NCBI RefSeq assembly: GCF_014199955.1 | Contig: NZ_JACHOQ010000001.1 | Coordinates: 682,001-746,000, forward strand | DNA: 64,000 bases | Source: Brevundimonas aurantiaca | GTDB lineage: Bacteria > Pseudomonadota > Alphaproteobacteria > Caulobacterales > Caulobacteraceae | Direction of reading: 5' to 3' | Shown: positions 62,023-64,000 of the stretch, one piece after another | How positions within the stretch are numbered: position 1 is the first letter of the stretch | Layout of the letters: every line of letters starts with the position of its first letter | Notes under the pieces: generated by a model | Told to the model about the DNA's origin: nothing | Seen by the model: the letters and a program-made list of their open reading frames with translations, nothing else | Databases searched by the model: none | Made by a program: the position numbers and the translations under genes

Positions 62023-62910
62023 ATGCGCTATCGTCCCTTCGGCGCCTCGGGCGCGGCGATTTCCAATCTGACGCTCAGCTTCGGCCCCGGCTGCCTGGCG
62101 CGGGGACGCGAAGCGGCGCTGGACCTGCTCTACTCGGCGCTTGAGGCGGGCATCAACGCCTATCGGCTGGAGACCGCCGATTCCGTTCTGGCCGAGATTC
62201 TGGGCGAAGCCCTGTCCCACGTGGACCGCAAACTGGTGTGCGTGGCCCTGACCCTGGGCGCCGACCGCGACTTTTCGGCCGAAGCCATGACCGCCGCCCT
62301 GGATCGCGTGCTGCACTTCTCGCGCCTGGGCTGGATCGACATCGCCATCCTGCAGGAACCGGGGGAACACGAACTGTCGCAACAGGCGCTGAACGCTCTG
62401 AAGGCGGCGCGCGCGGCCGACCGCGTCAAACTGCTGGGCGTGGCGGGTTCGGGCGACGTCATGGACGCCTACATCTCCACCGGCGCCTTCGACGTCCTGG
62501 CGACGCCGTTCGACATCAATGCTGACTGGAAGCGGCGCAACCGCCTGCGCGCCGCACGCGAACAGGACATGGCCGTCATCGCCTATGACTTCTACACCGA
62601 CCGTCGCGCCAGGCCGCGCGGCCCAGAGACCGTCGCCAAAAAGGGCCTGTTCGGTCTGGGCGCGTCCAAGCCGCCGCAACGTTCTGGCGGACCGGACGCC
62701 TTCGGCTTTCTGTATCGCACCCCCGGCTGGTCGGCCGAGTCCATCTGCCTGGGCTATGTGCTGACTGAGACGACGATCTCCAGCGTCATCGTGCGCGCCA
62801 CCGACCCCGACCATCTGCGGATCTTGGCCGAGACGCCCGAGCGCGATCTGCCCCCGTCCCTGGCCGCCCAGATCGAAATGGGTCGCGTCGCCGCCTCGGC
62901 CGCGGCCTGA
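62023..62910 (+). CDS. Aldo/keto-reductase-fold protein, catalytic residues apparently lost
   Basis: The 295-residue product follows the AKR pattern: MRYRPFGASGAAISNLTLSF at the start, a middle helix set, and DFYTDRRARPRG and SAESICLGYVLTETTISSVI near the end. In active enzymes the second strand reads DTAxxYG with a catalytic tyrosine; here it reads YRLETADSVLAEILGEAL without that tyrosine. The usual active-site lysine and histidine are also not obvious. It may be a non-catalytic member. It lies 4 bp after bolA and before the glutaredoxin gene, so it may be linked to iron-sulphur functions. Confidence 0.75.
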   Translation: MRYRPFGASGAAISNLTLSFGPGCLARGREAALDLLYSALEAGINAYRLETADSVLAEILGEALSHVDRKLVCVALTLGADRDFSAEAMTAALDRVLHFSRLGWIDIAILQEPGEHELSQQALNALKAARAADRVKLLGVAGSGDVMDAYISTGAFDVLATPFDINADWKRRNRLRAAREQDMAVIAYDFYTDRRARPRGPETVAKKGLFGLGASKPPQRSGGPDAFGFLYRTPGWSAESICLGYVLTETTISSVIVRATDPDHLRILAETPERDLPPSLAAQIEMGRVAASAAA

Positions 62911-62999
62911 CTGAGCGCGTCAGAACCGCCTCGGTTCGCCGCGCCTTGACCCGGCGGCCCCCTCTCCCTAGCTGACGGTCTTCGCGAAAGGCTTCTCCC

Positions 63000-63362
63000 G
63001 TGACCGACACCGTTTCCGCCGACCCCGTCCACACCTTCATCAGCGACACCGTGAGCCAGCACGACGTCGTCCTGTTCATGAAGGGCACGCCGGACCAGCC
63101 GCGCTGCGGCTTCTCGTCCCTGGCGGTGCAGATTCTCGACCATGTGGGCGCGCCCTTCGTCGGCGTCGACGTCTTGCAGGACGAGGCCCTGCGCGAAGGC
63201 GTCAAGACCTTCACCGACTGGCCGACCATTCCCCAGCTCTATGTGAAGGGCGAATTCGTCGGCGGCTCGGACATCGTGCGCGAGATGTTCCAGGCCGGCG
63301 AGCTTCAGGCCCTGATGGCCGAAAAGGGCGTGGCCCTGGACGGGGGCGCGGGCGAGGCCTGA
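63000..63362 (+). CDS. grxD: Monothiol (CGFS) glutaredoxin
   Basis: GrxD holds and transfers [2Fe-2S] clusters with glutathione, usually with BolA proteins. The 120 residues have the active site PRCGFSSLAVQIL, preceded by VVLFMKGTPDQ, and the glutathione-binding WPTIPQLYVKGEFVGGSDIV. The start is a GTG at 63000 with AAAGG nine nt upstream. It overlaps the thioesterase start by one base. Confidence 0.96.
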   Translation: MTDTVSADPVHTFISDTVSQHDVVLFMKGTPDQPRCGFSSLAVQILDHVGAPFVGVDVLQDEALREGVKTFTDWPTIPQLYVKGEFVGGSDIVREMFQAGELQALMAEKGVALDGGAGEA

Positions 63363-63817
63363 TGGCGCGTCCCGCCCTGACGCCGCGCGAGGACCGGGAG
63401 GTCTTCGTCGTCCCGCTGGAGGTCCGGCCCGACCATATCGACGCCAACGGCCATGTGAACAATGTGGTCTATGTCGGCTGGCTTCAGGACGTGGGCACGG
63501 CCCACTGGAACGCCCGGTTCGACGAAGAGACGCGGGCGCGCTGGTCCTGGGTCGCCCTGCGGCACGAGATCGACTATCTGCGCGCCATAGAGCCGAATGC
63601 GACCGGCGTCGCAGCCCGGACCTGGGTCGGCGATCCCCAGGGGCCGCGGTTCAACCGCTATGTTCGGATCGAGGACGGCCAGGGCCGGCTGTGCGCCCAG
63701 GGCGTGTCCGAATGGTGCCTGGTGGACGCCGCCACCTTGAGGCCGCACCGCATCCCCCCTCCGATGGTCGCCGTCTTTTCGACGACGACCGAGGCGACGG
63801 CTATTTCAGCGGATTGA
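63362..63817 (+). CDS. Hot-dog-fold acyl-CoA thioesterase (4HBT type)
   Basis: The 151-residue product has the YbgC/4HBT signature VRPDHIDANGHVNNVVYVGWLQ, in which the Asp is catalytic, followed by the beta-sheet core. It probably hydrolyses an acyl-CoA; the substrate is unknown. The ATG overlaps the glutaredoxin stop. Its 3' end overlaps the convergent partial gene by 17 bp. Confidence 0.88.
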   Translation: MARPALTPREDREVFVVPLEVRPDHIDANGHVNNVVYVGWLQDVGTAHWNARFDEETRARWSWVALRHEIDYLRAIEPNATGVAARTWVGDPQGPRFNRYVRIEDGQGRLCAQGVSEWCLVDAATLRPHRIPPPMVAVFSTTTEATAISAD

Positions 63818-64000
63818 CGATGCGGGCCGGGGTTCCCGGCTCCAGACCCAGTTCGGCATAGGTCCAGCGCAGTTCGACCCCGTCGGGAACCAGGGCCTTG
63901 CACAGGTCCTGTTTGGTCCGGCGCAGGGTGATTTCGGTCGGATCATTGTCGGCGATCGACACTTCGAAATCCGACGCCTGGGTGCAGCCGTTGGAATCGA
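63801..64000 (-). CDS. C-terminal part of an unknown protein
   Basis: The last 65 residues of a minus-strand gene are visible; the start lies beyond the right edge. The sequence includes CTQASDFEVSIADNDPTEIT, LRRTKQDLCKALVPDG and VELRWTYAELGLEPGTPARI, with two cysteines that could pair in an exported protein. No family is recognised. Codon use fits the genome. The stop is TAG at 63801-63803. Confidence 0.6.
   Translation of the reverse strand, partial: DSNGCTQASDFEVSIADNDPTEITLRRTKQDLCKALVPDGVELRWTYAELGLEPGTPARIVNPLK

Overview
The window is high-GC, densely coded DNA from an alphaproteobacterium. It is most likely a member of the Caulobacteraceae, with Brevundimonas the best guess. The reasons are the cycHJKL-type cytochrome c maturation cluster running into degP, a two-component system and glnE; the divergent tsaD/hemC pair; abundant TonB-dependent receptors; a PhrR/PraR-like XRE regulator; and a cluster of CcrM-type GANTC sites before dnaA. 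No species call can be made without a database search. No plasmid, prophage, insertion sequence or CRISPR array is visible.

Layout. 1-9.0 kb (minus strand): glnE (cut by the window edge), a sensor kinase and response regulator, degP, then ccmH, ccmF, ccmE and ccmI. 9.0-13.8 kb: an unrecognised 465-aa protein, a two-gene ABC exporter, a Pro/Ala-rich membrane protein and a Rieske protein. 13.8-17.8 kb: gpsA and tsaD, then divergent hemC-hemD and tRNA-Thr(CGT). 18.2-20.2 kb: an XRE regulator facing a four-gene minus-strand cluster headed by a LuxR-type DNA-binding protein with a C-terminal membrane anchor. 20.3-24.4 kb: metK, a pentapeptide-repeat protein, a short RibD-like deaminase, gpmA and a 25-residue membrane peptide. 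24.4-29.4 kb: an in-frame chimera of a chemoreceptor and a TonB-dependent receptor, then an OprP-type porin. 29.5-36.8 kb: dctA with divergent dctBD and a hybrid kinase. 37.0-44.8 kb: rpsT, dnaA, dnaN, a low-GC inserted gene, recF and gyrB. 44.9-55.0 kb: an apparent organophosphonate (possibly phosphonolipid) utilisation cluster. 55.2-64 kb: a DEAD-box helicase, a FadL-type transporter, map, radC, a glycosylasparaginase, a GNAT, bolA, an aldo/keto-reductase-like protein, a CGFS glutaredoxin, a thioesterase and a partial gene.

The most interesting region is 44.9-55.0 kb. A TonB receptor, a Tat-exported phosphocholine-type phospholipase C, a PhnZ-like HD oxygenase, a GntR/UTRA regulator, a phosphonoacetaldehyde hydrolase with its Schiff-base lysine, an HpnW-type FAD oxidoreductase and a DUF5690-like transporter lie together. 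Two GntR/HutC-like palindromes sit in the two divergent promoter regions. No PhnW transaminase, PhnY hydroxylase or C-P lyase gene is present. This suggests a route in which an exported lipase frees an aminoethylphosphonate head group, the FAD enzyme converts it to phosphonoacetaldehyde, and PhnX releases phosphate.

Other points: an intrinsic-terminator-like hairpin just before the response-regulator start; a DctD whose GAFTGA loop reads GAFAGA, beside two tandem DctD-like operators; composition breaks at 3.0-4.4 kb and 40.5-41.0 kb; and two families of short intergenic repeats. Promoter and operator calls rest on pattern matching alone.
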